DNA from: Rhizobacter koreensis
Lineage (GTDB): Bacteria; Pseudomonadota; Gammaproteobacteria; Burkholderiales; Burkholderiaceae_C
Direction of reading: 5' to 3'
Assembly (NCBI RefSeq): GCF_013366375.1
Contig: NZ_JABWMJ010000001.1
Span: 124,001 to 188,000, forward strand
DNA: 64,000 bases
Shown in pieces: positions 1 through 9,864 of the stretch. Every line of letters begins with the position of its first letter. The stretch's first letter is position 1. The translations under genes and the position numbers were made by a program. The notes beneath the pieces were generated by a model that worked only from the letters and a program-made list of their open reading frames with translations, ran no database searches and was not told the origin of the DNA.

Positions 1-1041
1 GGCGGTCGGCGCTTCGTAGTCGATGTTGATGGTCCCGGCAGTGCTGCCGGTCGCCGCGAGGCCGAAGTCGGCGACGCTCGATCCGGTGAAGCTGCCCGGC
101 ACGTAGCCGGTGACGATGTTGCGGCCGTCGGCGGCGCTCAGGCTGATGCCGCTTCCGGTGTCGCTCGCGGTCACGCCGGTCGCGGTGCTCGCGGCGTTGA
201 TCGCCGCGACCGCGCCGCTCCGGTTGGCGGAGAGTCCGGCAGCGTCAGCGCTGCCGGCGAGCGCAATGGGCACCCCGTTGATCGTGAACGTGGCCGTGCC
301 GGCGGCCGACGCACCGCTGCTCGAAACGCCCGCCGCCACCGTGGTCGCGTTCGCCGTCACCGCCAGACCGCGCACCCCCAGCGTGTTGACGCTGGCTGCG
401 ACGGCCTTGGCGTCGTACTCCCGCGGCCCGGCGTGCAACAGGACGTTCTCCGCGTAGACGTAGAGCGACTGGGCCGGGTTGCCGGCCGGCCCCACGGCCT
501 GGTTCTTCAGCGCGAGGCCCTCGTAGGTGCCGAGCGCGCCGGCACGCAGATTCGCGAGGCCCTGCACCGCGATCGTCTCCTTCGCGTTGGCGCCGATCTG
601 GAAGCTCTGCCCCGCGAAGCTGCCGTCGAGAATGCGCGTGCCGTTGAAGGTGGTCTGCGTGGCGACCCGGTCGATCTCGCCGACGAGCTCGGCGACCTCG
701 CGCTGCAGCGCGGCGCGGTCGGTGCTCGAGTGGGTGCCGTTGGCGGCCTGCACCGCGAGCTCGCGCACGCGCTGCAGATTGCCGCTCACCGACGCGAGCG
801 CGCCGTCGGCGGTCTGCAGCAGCGAGATCGCGTCGTTGGCGTTGCGCGCCGCCTGGCCGATGCCGCGTGCCTGCGCAGTCAGCCGCTCGGCGATCGCGAG
901 TCCGGCCGCGTCGTCCTTGGCACCGTTGATGCGCAAGCCCGTCGAGAGCCGCTCGATCGAGGCGGCGAGCGTCGCCTGGGTGCGCTCGGTGGAAAGACGC
1001 GCGCCCAGCGAGGCCGGGTTGGCGTTGAGGATCGACGGCAT
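1..1041 (-). CDS. fliC: Flagellin, C-terminus beyond the window
   Basis: Structural subunit of the flagellar filament, exported by the flagellar type III apparatus. The 347 visible residues start [16 protein letters not shown] and carry the conserved D0/D1 helices: a run reading [19 protein letters not shown] around residues 29-47, then [32 protein letters not shown] and [19 protein letters not shown]. After about residue 170 the protein enters the variable surface domain, with short Ala/Gly/Thr-rich segments such as [14 protein letters not shown]. The frame is open to base 1, so the C-terminal D1/D0 helices lie to the left. The ATG at 1041 sits 60 bases after a sigma-28 promoter. N-terminal identity is clear; the total length is unknown. 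Confidence 0.93.
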   Translation of the reverse strand, partial: MPSILNANPASLGARLSTERTQATLAASIERLSTGLRINGAKDDAAGLAIAERLTAQARGIGQAARNANDAISLLQTADGALASVSGNLQRVRELAVQAANGTHSSTDRAALQREVAELVGEIDRVATQTTFNGTRILDGSFAGQSFQIGANAKETIAVQGLANLRAGALGTYEGLALKNQAVGPAGNPAQSLYVYAENVLLHAGPREYDAKAVAASVNTLGVRGLAVTANATTVAAGVSSSGASAAGTATFTINGVPIALAGSADAAGLSANRSGAVAAINAASTATGVTASDTGSGISLSAADGRNIVTGYVPGSFTGSSVADFGLAATGSTAGTINIDYEAPTA

Positions 1042-1100
1042 TGGACGGGATCGGGACGGAAGCGCTCGGGAACGACGCGGGCCGAAGCGGCGTCGCCGCC

Positions 1101-1127
1101 TTATCGGCTGCGCCGGCGGGAACCTGA
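1101..1127 (-). promoter_or_regulatory. Sigma-28 (FliA) promoter of the flagellin gene
   Basis: On the minus strand the sequence reads TCAGGTTC, 11 bases, then GCCGATAA. The -10 element equals the FliA consensus exactly. The -35 element matches TAAAGTTT at five of eight bases with the canonical 11-base spacer. Transcription would start about 50 bases before the flagellin ATG, as expected for a late (class III) flagellar gene. Confidence 0.85.
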
Positions 1128-1274
1128 GCGCGGCGCGAGCGCGTCGTCCCACCGCGCCGCTGGCGCCGTCGCGCGTGAGGCGTCGCATGCGGCGCGCGGC
1201 TCGCCACGCGCGGCAGCGTGCAGCGCTGCCGACAATGCGGTCGACGCGCAGGCTCGCTGCGCGATGGAGCCCGC

Positions 1275-2201
1275 ATGCGCATCGGCGTCGACCTCGGCGG
1301 CACCAAGATCGAAGCGATCGCGCTCGGCGGCGCCGGCGAGACGCTGTGGCGCCGGCGCGTCGCGACGCCCGCAGGCGACTATGCCGCGACGCTGCGCACG
1401 ATCGCCGCCCTCGTCGGCGCCATCGAGCGCGAGCTCGGCTCGCGCGGCAGCGTCGGCGTGGGCATCCCCGGCGCGCTCTCTCGCGTGACCGGGCGCGTGA
1501 AGAACGCCAACTCGACGCACCTCAACGATCGCGCCCTCGGCGACGACCTGGCGCGCATGCTGGCGCGACCGGTGCGCGTCGAGAACGACGCCAACTGCTT
1601 CGCGCTGTCGGAGGCGAGCGATGGCGCCGCGGCCGGCGCGCGCGTGGTCTTCGGCGTCATCCTCGGGACCGGCGTCGGCGGCGGCCTCGTCGTCGACGGC
1701 ACGCCGTGGACCGGCGCCGACGCGATCGCCGGCGAGTGGGGCCACAACGAGATGCCGGCGCGGGTCGAAGCGGGCCTGCCGGACACCACGTGCTGGTGCG
1801 GCCGCGTGCGCTGCATCGAGACCTACGTCTCGGGACCGGGGCTCGCGACCGACCACGCGCGCCGCACGGGCGAGCACCTGGACGCCGCGGCGATCGCCGC
1901 TCAGGCCGCCGCCGGCGACGCCGCGGCGCGGGCGACGCTGGAACGCTTCCACGAGCGTCTCGCCGGCGCGCTCGGGGGCGTGATCAACGTCGTCGACCCG
2001 GACGTGGTCGTGCTCGGCGGCGGCCTTTCCAATCTCGACAGCCTCTACGCCGAGTTGCCGGCGCGGCTCGGTCGGCACGTGTTCTCGGACCGCGTGGCGA
2101 CGCGGATCGCCAAGAACCGCCACGGCGACTCGTCAGGGGTGCGCGGTGCGGCCTGGCTGTGGCCGGCCGATGCTCACCACGACGCGGGGTCGAGCCGGTA
2201 G
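1275..2201 (+). CDS. ROK-family sugar kinase (fructokinase/N-acetylhexosamine kinase type)
   Basis: Cytoplasmic ATP-dependent hexose kinase of 308 residues. The N-terminus reads [17 protein letters not shown], the ROK phosphate-1 motif. [13 protein letters not shown] and [11 protein letters not shown] follow, then EWGHN with the catalytic-region Glu/His and a zinc-binding segment [25 protein letters not shown] closes the C-terminal lobe. The set fits Mak/NagK-like kinases; the sugar cannot be read from sequence. The start is the ATG directly before the IGVDLGG strand; an upstream in-frame ATG at 1218 would add a low-complexity tail. The gene diverges from flagellin and its last 28 bases overlap the convergent mtfA. 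Confidence 0.85.
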   Translation: MRIGVDLGGTKIEAIALGGAGETLWRRRVATPAGDYAATLRTIAALVGAIERELGSRGSVGVGIPGALSRVTGRVKNANSTHLNDRALGDDLARMLARPVRVENDANCFALSEASDGAAAGARVVFGVILGTGVGGGLVVDGTPWTGADAIAGEWGHNEMPARVEAGLPDTTCWCGRVRCIETYVSGPGLATDHARRTGEHLDAAAIAAQAAAGDAAARATLERFHERLAGALGGVINVVDPDVVVLGGGLSNLDSLYAELPARLGRHVFSDRVATRIAKNRHGDSSGVRGAAWLWPADAHHDAGSSR

Positions 2202-3010
2202 AACCCCGCGAGCTCGGCGTAGACCGCCGGCGCCTCGGTGGCGAGCTCGGTGGGTCGCTCGAAGAACACCTCGGTGACGACCGCGAAGAACTCGGCCGGC
2301 TCGCTGGCGCCGTAGGCGTCGATCAAGGCCGACGGCTCGCAGCGCAACCGATCCAGCGCGTCGCCCATCACGCTGGCCCAGCGTCGCCGCGCCGCCGCAC
2401 CGGGTTGCCACGGCCGGCCGTCGGCGGCGCCCGAGTCCTGGTCGATCTGGTGCGCGAACTCGTGCAGCACGACGTTGCGCCCGTCGGCCGGATCGGCCGC
2501 GCCACGCACCACCTCGTCCCACGCGAGGATGACCTGTCCCTGTCCCCACGACTCGCCGGCGAGCGCGCGGCGGTGCTGCTGCACCAGCCCGGCCGCGTCG
2601 GGGTGCTCGCGTTCGACGACGAACGCCGACGGATAGACCAGCACCTGGCGCAGCCGCGGGTAGCACTCGGTGCCGACCTGCCCGAGCAGCGGCAGGCAGG
2701 CGAGCGCGGCGATGGTGACGCGCACGTCGTCGCTGATCGACTGGCCCTGGCAGCCGATGAAGGTCTTGTCGGCCAGGAAGATCTGGATCTGGCGCTTGAG
2801 CCGCAGCTGCAGCGCTGCCGGCAGCCGCGCCGCGAGCGGCACCCGTCGTCGCAGGATGCGCCGCCACGCGAGCGGGAACGGCCGGGCGCCCTGGCGCGAG
2901 CGCCGACGCTCGGCCCACCACGGCTGGCCCTTGATCACCGCCGCGGCGAGCGCGAGCCCGCCGAGCACCACGAGCAAGGGCAGCCACGTGCCCGCGAACC
3001 CGGCATCCAT
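2174..3010 (-). CDS. mtfA: MtfA-type zinc peptidase (M90)
   Basis: 278-residue relative of E. coli MtfA, the zinc metallopeptidase that binds the glucose repressor Mlc/DgsA and thereby affects ptsG. An N-terminal hydrophobic segment (residues 8-26, GTWLPLLVVLGGLALAAAV) suggests membrane anchoring. The zinc motif HEFAHQID follows VVLHE, with the third-ligand region near AEFFAVVTEVFFERP. The length is close to the family norm. The 3' ends of this gene and the ROK kinase overlap, so any sugar-signalling link between the two is only contextual. The family assignment is strong; the physiological partner here is unknown. Confidence 0.88.
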   Translation of the reverse strand: MDAGFAGTWLPLLVVLGGLALAAAVIKGQPWWAERRRSRQGARPFPLAWRRILRRRVPLAARLPAALQLRLKRQIQIFLADKTFIGCQGQSISDDVRVTIAALACLPLLGQVGTECYPRLRQVLVYPSAFVVEREHPDAAGLVQQHRRALAGESWGQGQVILAWDEVVRGAADPADGRNVVLHEFAHQIDQDSGAADGRPWQPGAAARRRWASVMGDALDRLRCEPSALIDAYGASEPAEFFAVVTEVFFERPTELATEAPAVYAELAGFYRLDPASW

Positions 3011-3225
3011 CGACGCCAGCTGAGGCGAGCCGGGCGCTTCTCAAGAGGGCGCTTACCCGCACCGCCGTTCCGGTAGGCCGAACGGTCGCCGGCGCTCGGC
3101 CGCAGGCGCACGGAGACGCCGCCGGTGGGCGCCGCCGATGGCGCTGGACGGCGGCAGGACCGCCTGCGCCGGCCTCCGATCGCGCATGGGCATCGGAGGG
3201 CGCCCGTGCGCGGCGCTTCGCCGCC

Positions 3226-6200
3226 TCAGTGCGCGTGCCCCAGCACCTCGCACTCGCCCTTGGCGTGGCACATCCGCGCATAGGACTCGAGCGCCTTCTT
3301 GCGCTCGGCGAGCGCCTGCGGCGTGCGGAACGGCGCCAGGATCTGCGGCAGCGTGTAGGTGATGCCGTTCTTGACCACGACCTCGACCGCCGCCGCTGCC
3401 TTGATGTCGGTGAGCGGGTTGCCGCGCACCGCCACCAGGTCGGCGAGCTTGCCGACCTCGATCGAGCCGAGGTCCTTGTCGACCAGCGCGACCTTGGCGG
3501 CGTTGATCGTCACGTTCTGCAGTGCCTGGTGGTTCGAATACACCATGGCGCCGGCGCGCACGTTGGTGTGCAGCGAAATGCCCGGCGTGACCAGCGGCGA
3601 GTCGGTGCCGAGCGCGAGCAGGCCGCCGGCGCGCTGCACCTTCGCGGATTGCTCGGCGTCGCGGCGGATGCCCGCCAGCGTGGCCGTGCTCGGCGCCGGC
3701 GTCGACTGCAGCCCGGCGACGAAGTTGGGCGGCACCAGATAGCGGAAGCGGTCGTCGTTCGTCATCGACGGATCGGCGCCGACCAGCGCGGTCGACGAAA
3801 AGATCGTGTCGATGTTGTAGAAGGCCGCCTTCGCGTGCAGGTCGTAGGCGTCCTGGTACGTGATGAGGTTGGCGGACTTCGACCAGCCGTAGCCCATGCG
3901 CTGCGTCGCCGACAGGTGCGTGGTGCCACCGAGGCCGGTTGCCGCGCCCGGCGACAGCATGTGGGTGCCGCTCTGGATGCCGTTGTCGAGCGCGGCCTGC
4001 GCGATCTTCTGCATGATCGGGATCGGCGCCCGCACGTACGACTTCAGGAAGTCGACATCCATGCGGGTCGCCTTGGCGATCTCCATGTCGGCGATCTGCG
4101 GCGTGCGCAGGGTGCGCGCGAAGCTGTAGAACTGGCGATTGCCTTCCCAGAGCGGCGGGCAGATGAAGAGCCGGGGGCCGAGCAGGTTGCCGGCTTCGAT
4201 CGACTCGCGCATCTCGACGCTCTGGTGCAGCGGTCCCGCGACCGACTGCGTCGACGTGATGCCGTACGACAGCATCAGCGCCGCGATCTGCCCGTACTGA
4301 CCGCCCTGGTAGAGCGTCAGCGGGTGGATGTGCGGATCCCAGAGGCCCGGGATCACCGTGAGGCCCGATGCATCGACGAAGCGCGTCGCGGTGCTCTGCG
4401 CGTCGGCCTGGTGCGGGCGGATCGCGGTGATGCGGTTGCCGCTGATCACGATGTCGACGTTGCTGCGCAGGGCCTGGTTGACGCCGTCCCACAGCGCGCC
4501 CGCGTGCACGATCGTCGTCGCCGGGCCGACGGCCTGCGTCCACGGCACGTTGATCGCGATCTCGCGCGCGTTCGAGCCGTCGGACTGGATCGTCTTGATG
4601 CGGTCGGCCGACTTGTAGAGGATGGTGTTCGAGTCGCCCGCCCACGACGGCAGGTCGGCGACCTCGGTGGTGATCGCGCGCGCCGCGCCCGCCGGCGAGC
4701 CGTCGGCGTTGACCGGCATCACGTTGAGCACCGAGTCGATGATCAGCGCGACCGTCTTGCCGTCGGGCGACAGCACGGCGGCGCCTTCCTCGCGGTCGGA
4801 CACCTGGCGCGGCGCCTCGGCCACCGGGTAGAAGCGGTCGGTCTTGGCCGCCACGTCGATCACGCGCAGCTTGTTGTAGCCCTCGCGGAAACGGTTGTTG
4901 ATGCGCTGGTTGTCGACCAGCATGATGCGGCTGCCGTCGGGGGTCCATTGCGGCGTGCTGAGCTGCGTGCTGACCTGCGGCATCACCAGGCTCGCCGAGT
5001 TGCTGGCGACGTTCCACACCTCGAGCTGGCCCGACAGCGCGGTGTACGCGATGCGGTCGCCGTTCGGCGACATCTTGGGCGACACCATCGACTTGCCCGG
5101 GATCGCCGCGAGGCGCCGCCGCGCCTTGGTCGCGACGGTGACCTGGTCGATCGCGAGCGCGCCGCCGTTGCCGCGCTCGGTCGAGAAGTACACCGCGGCG
5201 CCGTCGGCGGTCCACTGCACGTTGCCGTCGCGGTCGGTGTCGTTGGTCAGGCGCACCGGCGTCTGGCCGATCCGCATCACCCACACGTCGTTGAGCGCGA
5301 CGAACGCGATGCTCTGGCCGTCGGGCGAGATCGCCGGGGCGCTGATGCCCTTGGCGGTGCGCTGGCCGAGCTCGTTGAAATGGCGGTCCTTCGACTTCGT
5401 CTGCACCGGGCGGCGCACCTCGAGCGTCGCCTTGAACGGCACTTCGGCGAGACCCGCGCCGGCCGCGTCGCGCGTGCGCAGCTTGCCGTCGGCGGCGTAC
5501 AGCAGGCGCCCGTTCGCCATCGGGCGCACCGGGAACGGGAACAGGTCCTCGCCGGTGACCGCGTCGCGGCCACCGATGTTGAGCGTGGTGCTGGTCGACT
5601 GGTAGACGAGGCCGCCGTTCGCGCCGTAGGCCGGCATCGAGCCGGGCGCGACCAGCGTCGGCGCCGCGCTGCCGTCGACCGGCGCGGTGAACACGCGGGC
5701 CGGCAGCACCGGCAGCGGCGCCGCCTGCGCAGCCTCGACGAAGGCGATCTGGCGGCCGTCGGGCGAGACCACCGGGTTGCTTTCGGCGCCCGCGCCGCGG
5801 GTGAGCTGCGTGTAGGTGCCGGTCGCGAGCGTGTAGCGCCAGATCTTGTACTGGCCGTCGTCGCTGCGATCGGACGCGAAGACGAGCGCGGTGCCGTCGG
5901 GCGTCCACGCCGGCTCGCGGTCGTCGAAGAAGCCCGTGGTGAGCTCCTTGGCGTTGGCGCCGTCGGGTTCGATGGACCAGATGTGCCAGTTGCCGTCGCG
6001 CGTGTAGTTCTGGAACGCGATCAGCTTGCCGTCGGGCGACCAGACCGGGTGGGTCGGCTCGATGTCGAAGCGCGTCAGGCGCTTGGCCGTGCCGCCGGCG
6101 GAGGGGATGACCCAGAGCGCGCCCTGCGCGGTGAACGCGATGCGCGTGCCGTCGGGCGACGGCGTCGGCGCCATGTTGGTGCCTTCGGTGAAGTCGACGC

Positions 6201-6381
6201 TGACGGTGCGGGTCGAGCCGTGCAGCTCGCCGAGCCGGTCGGCGTCGCCGTCGTCCTTGTCGCTGCCGCCACAGGCGACGAGCAGCGCGGCCGCGACCGC
6301 GGCGGTGAGCAGCTTGCGGGGCGGCAGTGTGGCGGCCGGGCGGACTGCGCGGCTGGCCTTCGAGGGGACGGAAGTGCGCAT
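3226..6381 (-). CDS. Secreted lipoprotein: PD40/TolB-like propeller fused to amidohydrolase
   Basis: 1,051-residue two-part protein. The chosen start gives a lipoprotein signal ending LLVAC, with the cysteine as lipidation site. The N-terminal half carries repeated PD40/WD40-like blades with SPDG cores (for example TPSPDGTRIAF, WSPDGKLIAF, VSPDGRQIAF), a TolB/DPP-IV-like beta-propeller. The C-terminal half (from about VHAGALWDGVNQ) is a metal-dependent amidohydrolase with the metal motif DPHIHP, a later GTHM and the GTDSP Asp. This architecture is known from secreted amidohydrolases of unknown substrate. The gene appears monocistronic. An upstream ATG at 6486 would precede the signal peptide by 35 residues and is less likely. 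Confidence 0.82.
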   Translation of the reverse strand: MRTSVPSKASRAVRPAATLPPRKLLTAAVAAALLVACGGSDKDDGDADRLGELHGSTRTVSVDFTEGTNMAPTPSPDGTRIAFTAQGALWVIPSAGGTAKRLTRFDIEPTHPVWSPDGKLIAFQNYTRDGNWHIWSIEPDGANAKELTTGFFDDREPAWTPDGTALVFASDRSDDGQYKIWRYTLATGTYTQLTRGAGAESNPVVSPDGRQIAFVEAAQAAPLPVLPARVFTAPVDGSAAPTLVAPGSMPAYGANGGLVYQSTSTTLNIGGRDAVTGEDLFPFPVRPMANGRLLYAADGKLRTRDAAGAGLAEVPFKATLEVRRPVQTKSKDRHFNELGQRTAKGISAPAISPDGQSIAFVALNDVWVMRIGQTPVRLTNDTDRDGNVQWTADGAAVYFSTERGNGGALAIDQVTVATKARRRLAAIPGKSMVSPKMSPNGDRIAYTALSGQLEVWNVASNSASLVMPQVSTQLSTPQWTPDGSRIMLVDNQRINNRFREGYNKLRVIDVAAKTDRFYPVAEAPRQVSDREEGAAVLSPDGKTVALIIDSVLNVMPVNADGSPAGAARAITTEVADLPSWAGDSNTILYKSADRIKTIQSDGSNAREIAINVPWTQAVGPATTIVHAGALWDGVNQALRSNVDIVISGNRITAIRPHQADAQSTATRFVDASGLTVIPGLWDPHIHPLTLYQGGQYGQIAALMLSYGITSTQSVAGPLHQSVEMRESIEAGNLLGPRLFICPPLWEGNRQFYSFARTLRTPQIADMEIAKATRMDVDFLKSYVRAPIPIMQKIAQAALDNGIQSGTHMLSPGAATGLGGTTHLSATQRMGYGWSKSANLITYQDAYDLHAKAAFYNIDTIFSSTALVGADPSMTNDDRFRYLVPPNFVAGLQSTPAPSTATLAGIRRDAEQSAKVQRAGGLLALGTDSPLVTPGISLHTNVRAGAMVYSNHQALQNVTINAAKVALVDKDLGSIEVGKLADLVAVRGNPLTDIKAAAAVEVVVKNGITYTLPQILAPFRTPQALAERKKALESYARMCHAKGECEVLGHAH

Positions 6382-6583
6382 CTTGCGTTCGCCGGCCGCG
6401 TCGGGCGCGACCTCGGCAGGGTTCTGCCGGCGGCCACGGACGGCGAAGTCAAGCGTGGTGAGTGGCTGGAACGTGCAGTAAGTCACGCCCCAACCCCGTG
6501 CGCATCATGGTTTACGTGCCCTTGTTCAGGGCGACGTCCGGTTGTAGGCGCCCTGTCGGCGTGCGCGAGCCCGTGTCCGCCGC

Positions 6584-7345
6584 TCAGGAGGCGGTCACCG
6601 CCTCGACGCGCGAGGTTTGCGGCCGCACCGTCACCGGGAGCCTTGCGACGATGAGGAGGTTCGCGAACGGCTTGCGGCCGTTCATCGGCAGCGTCGCCAC
6701 TTCGAAGCCGAGCAGCTCGAGCGTCGCGCACCAGCCCTCGCGGGTGCGCCCGGTGAGCCGGCCGAAGCCGCCGCCGTGCAGCAGCATCGTGAAACGGTCG
6801 ATCCAGAGGCCGTACGCGAAGCGCAGCGGCGCCGAGGCGTCCCCGACCCGGAGCAGCAGGGTGCCGCCAGGACGCAGCGCTGCGCGCACCCTGGCGAGCA
6901 CGGCATCCTGCTCGGCGCGCGAGATGTAGTGCAACGTGTCGAAGAAGAGCGCGACGTCGCAGGGCGGCGGCTCGATGCGCCGCATGTCGCCATGGATGAA
7001 GGTGGCGCCGTTCGGCACCGCCAGCTGCGCCCGAGCGATGTCGTGCGCCAGCGGGTCGACGCCGGTGACGTGCGCGCCCATCGGCGGCGGCGCCCAGTGC
7101 GCCGGCCAGCGTCCCTCGCGCGCGGCCTCGAGCGCGGCGTGCAGCACGCTCGCGAACAGCCCCTGCCCGCAGCCGAGGTCGAGCACCGCGGCGCCGGGTG
7201 GAACGAGCCCGTGCTGCAGCACGTGGCGGAACATGCGGTCGTTGCCGAGCTTGGCGCGCGCAAAGCGGTGCGCGTGGCCATCGGCCCGGCGATACGGCGC
7301 GCTCGCCGCGTCGACCAGCGACTGCCAGAACGCGTCGTCGGTCAT
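6584..7345 (-). CDS. Class I SAM-dependent methyltransferase
   Basis: Cytoplasmic methyltransferase of 253 residues from MTDDAFWQSL. Motif I is VLDLGCGQGLFASVL, motif II VTGVDPLA, motif III around FIHGDMRRI, and the post-I region includes DVALFFDTLHYISR and LRPGGTLLLRVGD. The C-terminus (GFGRLTGRTREGWCATLELLGFEV) belongs to the variable substrate domain. The substrate is not predictable. An in-frame ATG at 7414 would add 23 residues with no homology-like content. The gene diverges from the TPR-methyltransferase at 7488, so two unrelated methyltransferases share a 140-base promoter region. Confidence 0.8.
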   Translation of the reverse strand: MTDDAFWQSLVDAASAPYRRADGHAHRFARAKLGNDRMFRHVLQHGLVPPGAAVLDLGCGQGLFASVLHAALEAAREGRWPAHWAPPPMGAHVTGVDPLAHDIARAQLAVPNGATFIHGDMRRIEPPPCDVALFFDTLHYISRAEQDAVLARVRAALRPGGTLLLRVGDASAPLRFAYGLWIDRFTMLLHGGGFGRLTGRTREGWCATLELLGFEVATLPMNGRKPFANLLIVARLPVTVRPQTSRVEAVTAS

Positions 7346-7487
7346 GGGCGCGACCCGTTCCGGGTGCAAGCGGCTGCGAAGCGGGGCGGTCGGCGCGTCA
7401 TCGTGGGGTCGCATCCTATCGGCATCCGCAGCCGACCCGTCGCGGGCCCGCGCGCCGCCTCGTCGGCGTCACCGCAGAATCGCCCGC

Positions 7488-8807
7488 ATGACCGCCGATC
7501 TCGAGACCGCCCGCGCCCGCTTCTTCGAGGGCGTCGCCCACTTCGAGGCGCGCCGCTTCGACGCCGCCGAAGCGGCGTTCGCAGCCTCGCTGGCCGTGCT
7601 GCCCGGGCGCCCCTCGACGCTCGCGAACCTCGGCGCGACGCGGGTCGAGCTCGGCCGGTTCGAGGCGGCGCTGGCGCCGCTCGAGCAGGCGCTCGCCGAG
7701 GAGCCCGACGACCTCGACGCCTGGTCGTACCGCGGGGTCGCGCTCGGCGCGCTCGGCCGCCATGCCGACGCGCTGGCGTGCCACGAACGCGTGCTCGCGA
7801 CCGACGCACGTCGCCCGGCCAACTGGCTGCATCGCGGCATCGCGCTGCTCGCGCTCGAACGCCCGGCCGACGCGCTCGCGGCGTTTGATGCGCTGCTCGC
7901 GCTGCAGCCGGAGCATGCGGCCGGCTGGTTCCGCCACGGCCAGGCGCTGCAGTTCCTTGAGCGCCACGCCGACGCGCTGGGTTCGTACGAGCGCGCGCTG
8001 GCGCTCGACCCGACGCTCGCCCAGGCATGGTCGAACCGCGGCGGCATCCTGCGCGAGATGCATCGCCTCGACGAAGCCGCCGAGGCATACCGTCAGGCCA
8101 TCGGGCACGGCGCCGACCCGGAGCTGAACGGCTACTACCTCGCCTCGGTGACCCGCGGCACGGCGCCCGCCGCCGCGCTCACCCGCTACGCGGCGGTGCT
8201 GTTCGACGACTATGCGCCGACCTTCGAGCAGCACCTTGTCGGGGTGCTGAACTACCGTGCCCATGCGGTGCTGGTCGCCGGTCTCGAGGCGTTGCGCGGC
8301 GGGCGTCGCTTCGCGTCGGCGCTCGACCTCGGGTGCGGCACCGGCCTCTGCGGGCCGCTGGTGCGGCCGTTCGTCGTTCGCCTCGAGGGCGTCGACGTCG
8401 CACCGCGCATGGTCGAGGCGGCGCGTGCGCGGGGCGCCTACGACGCGGTCACGCTCGCCGACGGGGTCGAACTGCTCGGCAGCACGCCGTCGCGCCACGA
8501 CCTCGTCCTCGCGGCCGACGTGGTGCCCTATCTCGGCGAGCTGACGGCGCTGTTCGCCGGCGTCGACCGCGTGCTCCAGCCGGGCGGCGTGTTCGCCTTC
8601 TCGGCCGAACTCGCGACACCGGAGCCGGCCGCGGGCTTCACGCTGCAGCCGAGCCTGCGCCACGCGCACGCCGAGGGCTACCTGCGACAGCTCGCCGAGC
8701 GGCACGGCCTGGTGGTCGAGCGCGTCGAGCACGCGCCGATCCGCGAGGAGCAGCGCGCGCCGGTGCCGGGGATCTACGTCTATCTCGGCCGACCGGCCGG
8801 CGCGTGA
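7488..8807 (+). CDS. TPR-repeat protein fused to SAM methyltransferase
   Basis: 439 residues. Residues 1 to about 215 form five to six tetratricopeptide repeats (typical helices: ANLGATRVELGRFEAAL, SYRGVALGALGRHADAL, NRGGILREMHRLDEAAEAY). From about residue 245 comes a class I methyltransferase with motif I ALDLGCGTGLCGPLV, motif II LEGVDVAPRMVEAAR, a LVLAADVVPYLGEL segment and LQPGGVFAFSAE. Such fusions are common in proteobacteria, and the TPRs probably recruit a protein substrate, which is unknown here. A CAGAAT hexamer ends 7 bases before the ATG and I see no Shine-Dalgarno, so the message may be leaderless. Confidence 0.85.
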   Translation: MTADLETARARFFEGVAHFEARRFDAAEAAFAASLAVLPGRPSTLANLGATRVELGRFEAALAPLEQALAEEPDDLDAWSYRGVALGALGRHADALACHERVLATDARRPANWLHRGIALLALERPADALAAFDALLALQPEHAAGWFRHGQALQFLERHADALGSYERALALDPTLAQAWSNRGGILREMHRLDEAAEAYRQAIGHGADPELNGYYLASVTRGTAPAAALTRYAAVLFDDYAPTFEQHLVGVLNYRAHAVLVAGLEALRGGRRFASALDLGCGTGLCGPLVRPFVVRLEGVDVAPRMVEAARARGAYDAVTLADGVELLGSTPSRHDLVLAADVVPYLGELTALFAGVDRVLQPGGVFAFSAELATPEPAAGFTLQPSLRHAHAEGYLRQLAERHGLVVERVEHAPIREEQRAPVPGIYVYLGRPAGA

Positions 8808-8822
8808 CCGCGTCGCGCCGGC

Positions 8823-9797
8823 TCAGCCGCCGACCCCGAACATCTGCTTGAGCGCGACGCGGTACTGCTCGGCGCCGCGCCAGTTGGTGCTGTAGTGGGT
8901 TCCGCCCTCGACCAGCACGAACTGCTTGCGCGCGGCGCGCGCCCGCTCGTACAGCGCCTGACCGAAGCGCGCCGGCACGAAGTCGTCGTCGCTGCCGTGC
9001 ACCACCAGCAGCGGCGCGGTGACGCGCTGGATCGCGTCGAGCGAGTCGAAGCGCTCGGTGATCAGCGCCGAGATCGGCAGCCAGCCCCAGCGCAGGGTTT
9101 GGAACATGTCGCGAATCGAGGTGAAGGTCGCCTCCAGGATCACGCCGCGCGGCTGGCGCGCGGCCGGCTGCTCGGCGAGCTCGGCGGCGAGCTGCACCGC
9201 GACCGCGCCGCCCAGCGAGTAGCCGAACACGTAGCGCGGGCGTTCCGGGTAGCGTGCGGCGAGCCAGTCCCAGGCCGCGCGCGCGTCCTCGATCGCGCCC
9301 AGCTCTGACGGCAGTTCGTTGGTGCTGTTGCCGAAGCCGCGGTAGTCAACCGCGAGGACCGAGAAGCCGAGCGCCTGCATGTTGCGGATCGCCCACGTGT
9401 TGGAGCCGACGTCGCGCCGCGCCCCGTGCAGGTAGAGCAGCACCGGCGCGTCGGCATTTCCCTCGTGCGGGGCCCAGAGCGCGTGCAGTCGGATCGGACG
9501 CCGGCTGATCGCCGAACGATGCTCGATCCACACCGACTCCATGCCTTGCGAACTCGCAAAGGACGCGATCTCCTCGAGCGACATCTCGGCAGTCGCCGGA
9601 CGCGGCTGGAAGATCCACTTGCGCTGCTGGGTCTCGAGGCCGGTGCAGCCGGCGAGCAGCGAACCCGCGGCCAGGCCGGTGGCGATGCTGCGCCGCCAGA
9701 GGCGGGCGCGTCGCCGGCGGGCCGCGGAATCGGGAGTGCGCGCGCTCGCGGTGCCCGCAGCGTCGATTGCGCGTCGGTTCAGGTCGATAGGGCTCAT
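8823..9797 (-). CDS. Alpha/beta-hydrolase lipoprotein
   Basis: 324 residues. A basic N-terminus followed by SIATGLAAGSLLAGC gives a lipoprotein-type signal with its lipobox cysteine, so the enzyme should be membrane-attached and periplasmic. The hydrolase core shows the oxyanion strand VLLYLHGARRDVG, the nucleophile elbow GYSLGG, the acid in VVHGSDDDFVP and the His in VEGGTHYSTN. It resembles ABHD13/17-like serine hydrolases; the substrate is not predictable. The start at 9797 has GGAAAGG directly upstream; an ATG 45 bases earlier lacks this. Confidence 0.83.
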   Translation of the reverse strand: MSPIDLNRRAIDAAGTASARTPDSAARRRRARLWRRSIATGLAAGSLLAGCTGLETQQRKWIFQPRPATAEMSLEEIASFASSQGMESVWIEHRSAISRRPIRLHALWAPHEGNADAPVLLYLHGARRDVGSNTWAIRNMQALGFSVLAVDYRGFGNSTNELPSELGAIEDARAAWDWLAARYPERPRYVFGYSLGGAVAVQLAAELAEQPAARQPRGVILEATFTSIRDMFQTLRWGWLPISALITERFDSLDAIQRVTAPLLVVHGSDDDFVPARFGQALYERARAARKQFVLVEGGTHYSTNWRGAEQYRVALKQMFGVGG

Positions 9798-9864
9798 CCT
9801 TTCCCAGGATGGCGGCGCGGCGGGAAAGTTCAATGCCGACACGGCCTTGACCGTGCGGAGCGCG

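Noticed and set aside
3229..6654. Long open frame antisense to the amidohydrolase
   Set aside because: It consists of Arg/Ala/Val/Gly-rich text without domains and is explained by the real gene's codon bias.
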